From the NCBI RefSeq assembly GCF_048269545.1, contig NZ_JBLXIJ010000001.1, positions 248,001-312,000 on the forward strand: 64,000 nt of DNA. Reading direction: 5' to 3'. The notes beneath the pieces were generated by a model. The model had not been told where the DNA came from. It made no database searches and saw nothing but the letters and a program-made list of their open reading frames with translations. A program made the position numbers and the translations under genes. This DNA is from Halpernia sp048269545 (GTDB lineage: Bacteria; Bacteroidota; Bacteroidia; Flavobacteriales; Weeksellaceae). This document shows, piece by piece, positions 44,402-52,814 of this stretch; position 1 is the stretch's first letter; the number at the start of each line of letters is the position of its first letter.

Positions 44402-45064
44402 TTATTTTAAAAACTCTTCCATTTGTAATTCAGCCATATCTAAAATATTTTTATTTTCTTTCGGAGCAAATATTGAAAGTTCTGTACAAGCAATTACAAC
44501 TGAATATTTATCAGAGTATTTTTTAATTAAAAATTGAAAATTATCTACTTGTGATTTAGAAGTTTTTTTATCATAAACTGATTTTCTAAAATTATCAATA
44601 TTTTCTTGATCTTTCAATGAAGGTTGAATTATTTTAATATTTTCAGAATTAAATTTCTCCTTCAAATAGTCGGAATTCATTGTATAAATTGTTCCAAAAA
44701 TAACGATTTCAGAAATGTTTTTTTTCTTTAAATATTTAATGGTTAAATCGACTGGATGACAAATTTCAAACGGAATTTTAATTAATTCTAAAGTTTCGTG
44801 AAGCGTGATATTTGGAATAATTAATTTTGAAATTCCTAATTCTGAAATTTTATTTAAATAGAATTCAACTTTGGGTTTTAAAAAAGAAAATTGATTGGGT
44901 AAAAATGTGTTTATTTCCTGGAAATCAATTTGGTACAAAAGCATTGGACACGTAGAAAACCCTCCCTTAATTTCACTAAATTTCTGATGAATTCTATCTA
45001 AATAATAAAGCGTTGATTCTTTTCCTAAACCTAAAACTCCTTTTGTGTGATTTTCAATTTTCAT
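44402..45064 (-). CDS. aspartate/glutamate racemase-like protein lacking the first catalytic cysteine
   Basis: 220 residues of the Asp/Glu racemase fold: GVLGLGKESTLYYLDRIHQKF at the start, FGTIYTM in the middle, and VVIACTELSIF with C193. At the place of the first cysteine (usual PCNTAH) it has PNITLHE at 84-90, so Asn85 replaces Cys. One-cysteine members exist with altered stereospecificity, so activity cannot be assumed. It overlaps egtD by 4 bp (ATGA) and is the last gene of the egtB-egtD run, which suggests an amino-acid-related step. Confidence 0.82.
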   Translation of the reverse strand: MKIENHTKGVLGLGKESTLYYLDRIHQKFSEIKGGFSTCPMLLYQIDFQEINTFLPNQFSFLKPKVEFYLNKISELGISKLIIPNITLHETLELIKIPFEICHPVDLTIKYLKKKNISEIVIFGTIYTMNSDYLKEKFNSENIKIIQPSLKDQENIDNFRKSVYDKKTSKSQVDNFQFLIKKYSDKYSVVIACTELSIFAPKENKNILDMAELQMEEFLK

Positions 45065-46014
45065 TTTTTAGTTAAAATATAATCCGCAAAATAGTTTTTT
45101 GAATCCATAAATTTATCTTGAATTTTCAACGAAGAATCTTGTAGAATTTTTTCTAGAATTTCATCATTATATTTTCTAGAAACTTCAGTGCTTATTAATT
45201 CACCTTCTTCAAAATCAAAAGTTTTATTTAAAGGTTTAATGAAAACACTTTGCCTAATTTTACTTTTCAAAAAACTTTTTGCAACACCTTCTTCTTCGGT
45301 ATATAATGGCAAATGTTCAAAATTTTCTAAATCAAAATCCGCGTCCATTTCTTTATTAATTCTCGCCAAAAGATTAAGATTAAAATCTCTTGTGACTCCT
45401 TGTGAATCATTATATGCGAGAAGAACTATTTCTTTAGATTTTATTAAATCTAAGCCCAATAATAATTTTTCACCTTCTTTTAAATTTTCTGCCAATTGAT
45501 GCAAAAAATTGTGCGCAACTTGATCATTCAAATTCCCAAGATTGGAACCGATAAACAAAATAATTTTCGGTTTTTTTGAGTTAAATAATTCTTCTAAAAC
45601 ATTAAAATATTCTCCTTGTTTGGCTTCAATACAAAGGTTTGGAAATAACTTTAATAAACGATCAGAAATAATATTTAGACTATTTTGTGAAATATCAACT
45701 GGAATATATTTAAATTTAAAATCTATTTTTAAAAGAGCTTCCAATAGATATTGAGTCTTTTTTCCATCTCCTGCGCCAAGTTCAATGAGTTCAAATTCTT
45801 GATTTTTATTAATTTCGAAAGAAGAAATTATTGCGTCACTTTGTTCACGAAAAATTTCCATTTCACAATTGGTCAAATAATATTCTGGCAAATCCATTAT
45901 TTGTTGAAATAATTTATCGCCTATTTTGTCGTAAAAATATTTAGAAGAAATATGTTTGGGATTTTGGCTAAAACCTTCATTAACATCTTTTAAAAAAGTT
46001 TCGTTTTCTATCAT
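45061..46014 (-). CDS. egtD: L-histidine N-alpha-methyltransferase EgtD
   Basis: EgtD makes hercynine (trimethylhistidine) from histidine with three SAM, first step of ergothioneine synthesis. I take the ATG at 46014, which overlaps the egtB stop as ATGA; an upstream ATG at 46044 would overlap by 34 bp. The family motif YFYDKIGDKLFQQIMDLPEYYLT is near the N-terminus and the SAM site ELGAGDGKKTQYLL follows. About 317 residues, normal length. Paired with EgtB directly upstream. The methyl acceptor is inferred from the family. Confidence 0.92.
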   Translation of the reverse strand: MIENETFLKDVNEGFSQNPKHISSKYFYDKIGDKLFQQIMDLPEYYLTNCEMEIFREQSDAIISSFEINKNQEFELIELGAGDGKKTQYLLEALLKIDFKFKYIPVDISQNSLNIISDRLLKLFPNLCIEAKQGEYFNVLEELFNSKKPKIILFIGSNLGNLNDQVAHNFLHQLAENLKEGEKLLLGLDLIKSKEIVLLAYNDSQGVTRDFNLNLLARINKEMDADFDLENFEHLPLYTEEEGVAKSFLKSKIRQSVFIKPLNKTFDFEEGELISTEVSRKYNDEILEKILQDSSLKIQDKFMDSKNYFADYILTKK

Positions 46015-47162
46015 TTTGCTAATCTTATCCCGGTTATTTGCCATCTGTATTTTGGATGAAAAAAATTTCTGTATGTTTTTCTTTCATGTCCTTTTGGAGT
46101 TGCGGTTGAAGAACCGCGCAAAACCATTTGATTTATCATAAATTTTCCATTGTATTCCCCAACTGCTCCTTTTGCAATTTTAAAATTCGGATAAGGAAGA
46201 TAAGCGGAATATGTCCATTCCCATCTTTTTCCCCATTTTAAATGGTTTGAAGCAACTTCCCATTCAAATTCAGTAGGCAATCTCAAACCTTTCCAAGTGG
46301 CAAAAGCTTGCGCTTCGTAAAAAGAAATGTGTGTTAAAATATGATTTGGTTCAATTGGTTTCAGACCTTCCAGCGTGTAAGAAAACCATTTTTCATTAAT
46401 TTTTTTCCAATAAAGTGGCGATTTTATATTGTTTTCTGTGACCCAATTCCAACCTTCATCCAGCCAAAATTTAAAATTTTCATAAGCTCCATTTTCCATA
46501 AATTCAAGAAATTCTTTATTTGTAACTAAGCTTTTAGAAATTTCAAACTCTTGAAGAAAAATTTTATGACATCCTTCTTCATTGTCAAAATGAAAACCTT
46601 TGCCTTTAAAACCAATTTCATAAATTCCTTCTGGAACTTTTAACCAACCTTCTTCTTCATTTTCTTGTGCGGTTAAATTAAAATTTTCTTTATAAACAGG
46701 ATGAATTGGATTGTAGGAAAAAGTGTGTTTTAAATCTGTAATTAATAATTCTTGATGTTGTTGTTCATGATTAATTCCTAAAATAATCAATTCTTCTAAT
46801 TTTAAATCCACCTCTTTTTGTAGTAATTCCTCTATATATTTTTCAACATATTTTCTATATTCATAAACTTCTTTTACGGTTGGTCTTGTAATGGTCCCAC
46901 GTTCTGTTCGGATCGCTCTTTCTCCGATTGTGTGATAATAACTATTAAATAAAAAAGAAAAATGAGGATTGAATATTTCGTAATTTTCAAAAAATTTCTT
47001 TAAAATCATTTCTTCGAAAAACCATGTTGTATGACTTAAATGCCATTTTGGGGGACTTGCAAAATCTACAGGCTGTGGAATATAATCCTCAATTTCCAGC
47101 GGTTCACATAAAGAAACGGAATGCCTTCTTGTTTTTTGAAATAATTGTAAAATTGAATTCAT
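46011..47162 (-). CDS. egtB: ergothioneine biosynthesis sulfoxide synthase EgtB-like
   Basis: Non-heme iron enzyme joining hercynine to a thiol. 383 residues. N-terminal DinB-like domain with iron ligands H132 and H136 in NHEQQHQELL (HxxxHxE), and upstream H41/H44 in WHLSHTTWFFEE; C-terminal FGE-sulfatase-like domain with HDNEEGCH-type region, RLPTEFEWEVAS, MVLRGSS and YRWQITGIRL. No egtA, egtC or egtE is adjacent, so it may use free cysteine rather than gamma-glutamylcysteine. First gene of the operon. Confidence 0.92.
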   Translation of the reverse strand: MNSILQLFQKTRRHSVSLCEPLEIEDYIPQPVDFASPPKWHLSHTTWFFEEMILKKFFENYEIFNPHFSFLFNSYYHTIGERAIRTERGTITRPTVKEVYEYRKYVEKYIEELLQKEVDLKLEELIILGINHEQQHQELLITDLKHTFSYNPIHPVYKENFNLTAQENEEEGWLKVPEGIYEIGFKGKGFHFDNEEGCHKIFLQEFEISKSLVTNKEFLEFMENGAYENFKFWLDEGWNWVTENNIKSPLYWKKINEKWFSYTLEGLKPIEPNHILTHISFYEAQAFATWKGLRLPTEFEWEVASNHLKWGKRWEWTYSAYLPYPNFKIAKGAVGEYNGKFMINQMVLRGSSTATPKGHERKTYRNFFHPKYRWQITGIRLAK

Positions 47163-47214
47163 GAAACTAAAATAAGTTTTTTAAGTGAAATTTCAATACA
47201 AATAATATTCCGTA

Positions 47215-47245
47215 AATAAAAAATCACCAACTATTTTGGTGATTT
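47215..47245 (-). terminator. intrinsic terminator after fabG
   Basis: Minus strand AATCACCAA-loop-TTGGTGATT followed by a T-run, about 30 bp after the fabG stop and before egtB. Confidence 0.85.
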
Positions 47246-47273
47246 CGGTAAAATTTCTTATTAATTTAATTTT

Positions 47274-48017
47274 TTAAGTCAACATTCCGCCATCAACATT
47301 TAAAACTTGACCTGTTACATAAGAAGATAATTCACTTGCGAAAAAAACACACGCATTTGCCACATCTTCTGGTTGTCCGCCGCGTTTTAATGGAATTCCT
47401 TCTCGCCATCCTTGAACGGTTTTTTCGTCTAAAGCAGCTGTCATTTCAGTTTCTATAAAACCTGGAGCAATTGCATTACAACGAATATTTCTAGAGCCCA
47501 ATTCTAACGCAATCGATTTGGTAAATCCAATTACACCTGCTTTTGAGGCGGCATAATTTGCTTGTCCTGCGTTTCCTTTAATTCCAACTACAGAAGTCAT
47601 ATTTATTATAGATCCGTTTTTTGCTTTCATCATTGGTTTAATAACCGCTTTTGTAAGATTAAAAACAGAATCTAAATTTACTTTAATAATTGTGTCCCAA
47701 TCTTCTTTTGACATTCTAAGCATCAAATTATCTTTTGTTATTCCTGCATTATTTATTAAAATATCTATCTTTCCGAATTCTTCTAAAACATCAGCAATTA
47801 ATTTTTGTGCCGCATCATAATCTGAAGCATCAGATTGATAAGCTTTTGCTTTCGTTTTTTCTTTTAATTCTTTTTCTAATTGATTTGCTTTATCTACAGA
47901 ACCTGCGTAAGTAAAAGCAACTTGAGCGCCATGTTCTGCAAAAATTTCAGCAATCCCTTTTCCAATTCCTCGAGTTGCGCCCGTTATTAAGGCCACTTTT
48001 CCTTCTAATAATTTCAT
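47274..48017 (-). CDS. fabG: 3-oxoacyl-[acyl-carrier-protein] reductase FabG
   Basis: NADPH-dependent reduction step in fatty-acid elongation. 247 residues, classic short-chain dehydrogenase: TGATRGIG near 14-21, NNAGIT, the catalytic serine in INMTSVVG and YAASKAG, and the typical end SSYVTGQVLNVDGGM. It is 47 bp after rsmI on the same strand. SDR enzymes other than FabG cannot be wholly ruled out, but the full-length match to FabG motifs (DNLMLRMSKEDWD) is close. Confidence 0.94.
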   Translation of the reverse strand: MKLLEGKVALITGATRGIGKGIAEIFAEHGAQVAFTYAGSVDKANQLEKELKEKTKAKAYQSDASDYDAAQKLIADVLEEFGKIDILINNAGITKDNLMLRMSKEDWDTIIKVNLDSVFNLTKAVIKPMMKAKNGSIINMTSVVGIKGNAGQANYAASKAGVIGFTKSIALELGSRNIRCNAIAPGFIETEMTAALDEKTVQGWREGIPLKRGGQPEDVANACVFFASELSSYVTGQVLNVDGGMLT

Positions 48018-48064
48018 ATATTATTGTTTTTATTTTTATTTAAGCAGTAGAAAATTTAATTTTT

Positions 48065-48736
48065 TTAAACATTATTTACTACCAAAACTATCTCTCCTTT
48101 TAAAGTTTTGCTTTTAGAAAAATCAATCACTTCCTGAATAGTTCCGCGTTTTGTTTCTTCAAATTTCTTAGAAATTTCACGGCTTAAACTTACTTTGGTT
48201 TCTTCTCCGAAAAATTCTTTTATTTGCTCTAAACAAGTATTAATTTTATGCGGACTTTCATATAAAACGATGGTTTTTTTCTCCGAAGCTAATTGTTTTA
48301 ATTTTGTTTGTCGTCCCTTTTTTGGCGGTAAAAATCCTGCAAAAAAGAATTCATTATTTGGAAGTCCAGAAATTACCAAAGCGGGAACAAAAGCTGTTGC
48401 GCCTGGTAAACATTGCATTTCTAACTTTTCATCTGAAATTGCTTTTGCTAAAAGATAACCAGGATCGGAAATTCCTGGAGTTCCTGCATCCGTAATTAAT
48501 GCTATATTTTGTCCCTCTATTAAATCTAAAATTATTTTTTCTGTAATAAAATGTTCGTTATGTAAATGATAGGATTTCAATGGTTTAGATATTTCAAAAT
48601 GTTTTAAAAGAACGCCTGAAGTTCGCGTGTCTTCACACAAAATATAATCTACTTCCTTTAAAATCCGCACTGCGCGAAAGGTCATATCTTCTAAATTTCC
48701 AACTGGCGTAGGAACAAAATATAGAATTCCACTCAT
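48065..48736 (-). CDS. rsmI: 16S rRNA (cytidine-1402 2'-O)-methyltransferase RsmI
   Basis: 223 residues. Motifs PTPVGNLEDMTFRAVRILKEV, CEDTRTSGVLLKHFEI, ALITDAGTPGISDPGYLL and GLPNNEFFFAGFLPPK are those of the RsmI tetrapyrrole-methylase-like fold. It modifies C1402 in the decoding centre. Its start directly abuts the stop of a coiled-coil protein gene. Confidence 0.95.
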   Translation of the reverse strand: MSGILYFVPTPVGNLEDMTFRAVRILKEVDYILCEDTRTSGVLLKHFEISKPLKSYHLHNEHFITEKIILDLIEGQNIALITDAGTPGISDPGYLLAKAISDEKLEMQCLPGATAFVPALVISGLPNNEFFFAGFLPPKKGRQTKLKQLASEKKTIVLYESPHKINTCLEQIKEFFGEETKVSLSREISKKFEETKRGTIQEVIDFSKSKTLKGEIVLVVNNV

Positions 48737-49717
48737 TTAAATAAATTTATTTTCTACCAAAATCCACAATCTTTGCGCGTAGTCATCTACTTTTTGCCAT
48801 CCATTTTCATAATAAAGTTCACTCAAATATTCTTTAGCTTCATCTAAAGTTTTGTATGAATTTAGTTTTTTTAGAGTGGATTTTAAATCGTCTTCATCTC
48901 CCTTAAATAAAAGTTTTGTAAATGCAACTTTATCATTTAAATCAATTCTGAAGTCTTGCTTTGGTTTTTCTGCTTCCATAAAATCTGTTGCCATATTGCT
49001 ATTTTGCAATGTGCTTTTTGATAAAGTTTCCGATTTTTCTTCATCTAGAAAATCATCATCAAATAAAGATTTTACAATGCTTAAACCCTTTATTTTCCCT
49101 AATCTAAATTTCTTTTCAGCATGTGTCTCTGTTTTAAAATCTTCGAAGACTGGCGCATTTTCAGCTACTTTTTCATCTTTTCTATTAAATTCAATTATTT
49201 TTCGTCGATTTTCTTCTTTTTCTAGTTGAGTTATTTTTTTCTCTTCTTTTATTTCAATTAATGGTGTGATTTCTTCGTTCACTATTGATTCTTCCAATTC
49301 CGTAACTTCAGTTTCCTTTTTAATATTATCGGTAGAAATATATAAATCTTCCATTGGAAGTTTCAATTTTGTATCTTCCAATTTATTTTCTGAAATAGAT
49401 CTTAGCTTAGATATTAATTCTGCAATTTCATTCTCCTTTTCCTCTAAAGTTTTCCAATATTCTTCTTTTAGTTGTTGAATATGATTTTCCGCCTCTTTTT
49501 TTTCTAAGATATTTTTATCTAAATCTTCATTTAATTTTTCAGAAATTTTCCCACTAATGAAATTTATATTTTTTAATAATGAAACTTTTTCTAAAAGAAG
49601 ATAAATATTGTTTTGCTCCGCCACTAAAGATTCTGCGTTTTCAATTTGATGAAGTTTTTCTAACAAATTTTTACACTCAAAAAAAATATTTTCTTTTAAA
49701 TTTTCTGTGTTTTGCAT
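48737..49717 (-). CDS. coiled-coil protein of unknown function
   Basis: 326 residues, no signal or membrane helix. The first half is a long charged coiled coil rich in Glu and Lys (about 15-160); the end (about 245-326) is a compact domain with FRIDLNDKVAFTKLLFKGDEDDLKSTLKKLN and ELYYENGWQKVDDYAQRLW. I do not recognise a named family by function. Directly upstream of rsmI with no spacer, so co-expressed. Confidence 0.8.
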   Translation of the reverse strand: MQNTENLKENIFFECKNLLEKLHQIENAESLVAEQNNIYLLLEKVSLLKNINFISGKISEKLNEDLDKNILEKKEAENHIQQLKEEYWKTLEEKENEIAELISKLRSISENKLEDTKLKLPMEDLYISTDNIKKETEVTELEESIVNEEITPLIEIKEEKKITQLEKEENRRKIIEFNRKDEKVAENAPVFEDFKTETHAEKKFRLGKIKGLSIVKSLFDDDFLDEEKSETLSKSTLQNSNMATDFMEAEKPKQDFRIDLNDKVAFTKLLFKGDEDDLKSTLKKLNSYKTLDEAKEYLSELYYENGWQKVDDYAQRLWILVENKFI

Positions 49718-49779
49718 TATTTTATCTTGTTAATTTTTGCTTACTTTTGAAGTAATTTTAATAATTGCTAATTTAACAA

Positions 49780-50367
49780 ATGTTTTTAGAAAACACAATA
49801 AATCACGCTAAACAAAGTGGTTGGATGGAAGTCATCTGCGGCTCAATGTTTTCGGGAAAAACGGAAGAATTAATTCGCCGATTGAGACGAGCGGAAATGG
49901 CAGGACAAAGTGTGGAGATTTTTAAACCCGCTTTAGATACAAGATATTCTGAAGAAGATGTTGTTTCTCATAATCAAAATAAAATTAGAAGTACTGCAGT
50001 ACAAAGCACTTCCGAGATATTACTTCTAGGTTCTGGTTGTGATGTAGTTGGAATTGATGAAGCTCAATTTTTTGACGAAAGTATTGTAGAAATTGCAAAT
50101 CAATTAGCTAATAACGGAGTTCGTGTTGTAATTGCAGGTTTAGATATGGATTTTCTTGGAAGACCTTTTGGACCGATTCCCAATTTGATGGCAACCGCAG
50201 AATATGTGACGAAAGTTCATGCAATTTGTCGTGATACAGGTAATTTAGCAAACTATTCTATGCGAACTTCAAAAGGGAAAGATTTAGTAGAATTAGGCGA
50301 AACGGAAAATTACGAAGCCGTAAGTCGGAAAATTTTCTTTGAAAAAATGTCTTTAGATAAAAAATGA
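49780..50367 (+). CDS. tdk: thymidine kinase
   Basis: 195 residues. Walker A GSMFSGKT at 21-28, VVGIDEAQFFDES, and the lasso-side GLDMDFLGRPFGP. The zinc ribbon common in type II thymidine kinases is largely missing: HAICRDTGN has one Cys where CxxCG is usual. Its stop overlaps the murF-alr start by 4 bp (ATGA). Confidence 0.95.
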   Translation: MFLENTINHAKQSGWMEVICGSMFSGKTEELIRRLRRAEMAGQSVEIFKPALDTRYSEEDVVSHNQNKIRSTAVQSTSEILLLGSGCDVVGIDEAQFFDESIVEIANQLANNGVRVVIAGLDMDFLGRPFGPIPNLMATAEYVTKVHAICRDTGNLANYSMRTSKGKDLVELGETENYEAVSRKIFFEKMSLDKK

Positions 50368-52811
50368 ATTACACCACTGCAGAATTAGCAAAAATTACAA
50401 ATTCCCAATTAATTGGAAATGAAAATCTGCATGTGCAGTCTATTGCTTTTGATAGTAGAATTATTTTTTCTACCATTGATACTGCGTTTATTGCATTAAA
50501 TAGTTCTAAAAATTCGGGTGAAAAATATATTAGTGAAGCCATAGAAAAAGGAGTTTCTATCATTATTTCTGCGCATCAAGTCTTTGAACATCCAAATATT
50601 TCGTGGATAATTACTGAAAATACGACACTTTTTTTACAGAAATTAGCAAAATATCATTTTGAAAATAGCCAAATAAAAAGTATCGGAATAACCGGAAGTA
50701 ATGGCAAAACTATCGTAAAAGAATGGCTTTATCAATGTTTATGGGATGAATATCCAACCGTAAAAAGTCCTAAAAGTTTTAATTCACAAATTGGCTTGCC
50801 GCTTTCTCTTTTACAAATTGAAAAAAAACACCAACTTGGGATTTTTGAAGTCGGGATTTCAAAACCGGGCGAAATGGAAATTTTAGAAAATATCTTTTCT
50901 CCCGAAATAGGAATTTTAACCCATATTGGAACTGCGCATTCAATTAATTTTAATTCTGAAGAAGAAATTATTAATGAAAAATTAAAACTTTTTAAAGAAT
51001 CAACAACAATTATTTTTAATGGAGATAATGATTTATTATACAGAAAGATAAATGAAATATATTCAAGTAAAGAATTAATTTCTTATGGCACAAAAAGCAG
51101 AAATTATTATCATTTAACAACGGATTGGAAAAACGTAAATAAAGAAATTGAAGTTGAAGAAAAAAATGGAAAATTTTCTTTCCCGGTAAAAGTTCGGACT
51201 GAAGCAACAGTTATAAATGCGCTTTGTATCATCGCAACATTAAAACATTTGGGATTTAAAATTTCAGAAATTCTAACGAAATTAGAGGCGATAAAGTCTG
51301 TGGAAATGCGCTTAGAAAGTGTAGAGGGAACGAGAAATAATTTAATTATCAATGATTCTTTTAATTTAGATGTAGATTCTCTTCAAATTGCTTATCAATT
51401 TATAAAAGAATATCAAAAAGAAAATAAAGTTTTAATTCTTACTGACATTATTGATGTAAAAGAAAAACCAGAAATTCTATATCCATATGTTGCCAAACTC
51501 ACAAATGAGCAAAATTTCAATCAAATATTTTTAGTTGGAAATGAAATTACAAAATATTCAGAATTATTTTTAAATAATGTTTATAGTTTTAAAACAGCCG
51601 AAGAACTTATTGATAATCATGAAATAAACAAAATTGAAAATTCCATTATTTTATTAAAGGGAGCAAGAAAATTTGAAATTGATCGTTTAAAATTAACTTT
51701 AGAACTTCAAAAACACGATACTGTTTTAGAGGTTAATTTAAATAATTTACTTCACAATATTAATATACATAAATCTTTGCTAAAGCCTCAAACAAAAATG
51801 ATGGCGATGGTAAAAGCTTATTCTTATGGTTTAGGCGGCTATGAAATTGCAGAATTTCTGCAGCATCATCTTATTGATTATCTGGGGGTTGCGTATGTTG
51901 ATGAAGGAATAGATTTAAGAAAAAAAGGAATTACAGTTCCTATTATGGTAATGAATCCTGAACAACACAGTTATAATGGGATTATTGATTATAATTTAGA
52001 ACCAGAAATTTATAGTTTTCGAGTCTTAAATCAGTTTGTAGAAAAATTAAAGCAAAAAGGAATTGAAACAAAATATCCAATTCATATTAAATTAGAATCA
52101 GGAATGCATCGTCTTGGTTTTAAGACTGATGAATTAGATGAATTAATCTATCAGTTGAAGTATCATAATTTACAACTTAAAAGTATTTTCAGCCATTTAT
52201 CTTCCGCCGATGATGAAAATGAAAACGACTATACAAGGAAACAATTGAAAATATTTAGTGATAATTCAGAGAAAATTGTTTCAGCATTTAATTATTCTAT
52301 TTTAAGACATATTTTAAATTCTTCAGGTATCGTTAATTATACTGATTACCAATTTGATATGGTAAGAATTGGAATTGGAATGGTGGGAATTTCTTCAAAT
52401 AAAAAAATTCAAAAACAATTAAAATCAGTTGTTAGTTTAAAAACTCTAATATCACAAATTTCTGAAATTTTACCAGGTAAAAGTGTCGGTTATAATCGTA
52501 AATTTATTCCAAAAAATAAAACCAGAATTGCAACAATTCCAGTAGGTTACGCCGATGGAATTCCACGTTTAATTGGAAATGGCGTGGGAAAAGTAGGAAT
52601 TAATAAAATTTTGAAACCAATTGTAGGAAATATTTGTATGGATATGATGATGATAAATTTAGACGATTTACCTGCAAACGAAGGTGATGAAGTAATTATT
52701 TTTAATGAAAACCCAAGTTTAGAGGACTTTGCAAATTATTGTAAAACTATTCCATACGAAGTTTTAACATCAATTTCTAGACGTGTAAAAAGAATTTATA
52801 TTAAAGATTAA
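50364..52811 (+). CDS. murF-alr: bifunctional MurF / alanine racemase
   Basis: 815 residues. Residues 1 to about 450 are the MurF ligase that adds D-Ala-D-Ala to the peptidoglycan precursor, with ATP loop TGSNGKT at 110-116. From about 455 to the end is alanine racemase, with the PLP lysine K484 in MVKAYSYGLG and the Tyr/VGYADGIPR region. The fusion is a known arrangement in Bacteroidota and puts synthesis of D-Ala and its use in one chain. Overlaps tdk by 4 bp; the patatin gene starts 3 bp after it. Confidence 0.96.
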   Translation: MNYTTAELAKITNSQLIGNENLHVQSIAFDSRIIFSTIDTAFIALNSSKNSGEKYISEAIEKGVSIIISAHQVFEHPNISWIITENTTLFLQKLAKYHFENSQIKSIGITGSNGKTIVKEWLYQCLWDEYPTVKSPKSFNSQIGLPLSLLQIEKKHQLGIFEVGISKPGEMEILENIFSPEIGILTHIGTAHSINFNSEEEIINEKLKLFKESTTIIFNGDNDLLYRKINEIYSSKELISYGTKSRNYYHLTTDWKNVNKEIEVEEKNGKFSFPVKVRTEATVINALCIIATLKHLGFKISEILTKLEAIKSVEMRLESVEGTRNNLIINDSFNLDVDSLQIAYQFIKEYQKENKVLILTDIIDVKEKPEILYPYVAKLTNEQNFNQIFLVGNEITKYSELFLNNVYSFKTAEELIDNHEINKIENSIILLKGARKFEIDRLKLTLELQKHDTVLEVNLNNLLHNINIHKSLLKPQTKMMAMVKAYSYGLGGYEIAEFLQHHLIDYLGVAYVDEGIDLRKKGITVPIMVMNPEQHSYNGIIDYNLEPEIYSFRVLNQFVEKLKQKGIETKYPIHIKLESGMHRLGFKTDELDELIYQLKYHNLQLKSIFSHLSSADDENENDYTRKQLKIFSDNSEKIVSAFNYSILRHILNSSGIVNYTDYQFDMVRIGIGMVGISSNKKIQKQLKSVVSLKTLISQISEILPGKSVGYNRKFIPKNKTRIATIPVGYADGIPRLIGNGVGKVGINKILKPIVGNICMDMMMINLDDLPANEGDEVIIFNENPSLEDFANYCKTIPYEVLTSISRRVKRIYIKD

Positions 52812-52814
52812 CCA

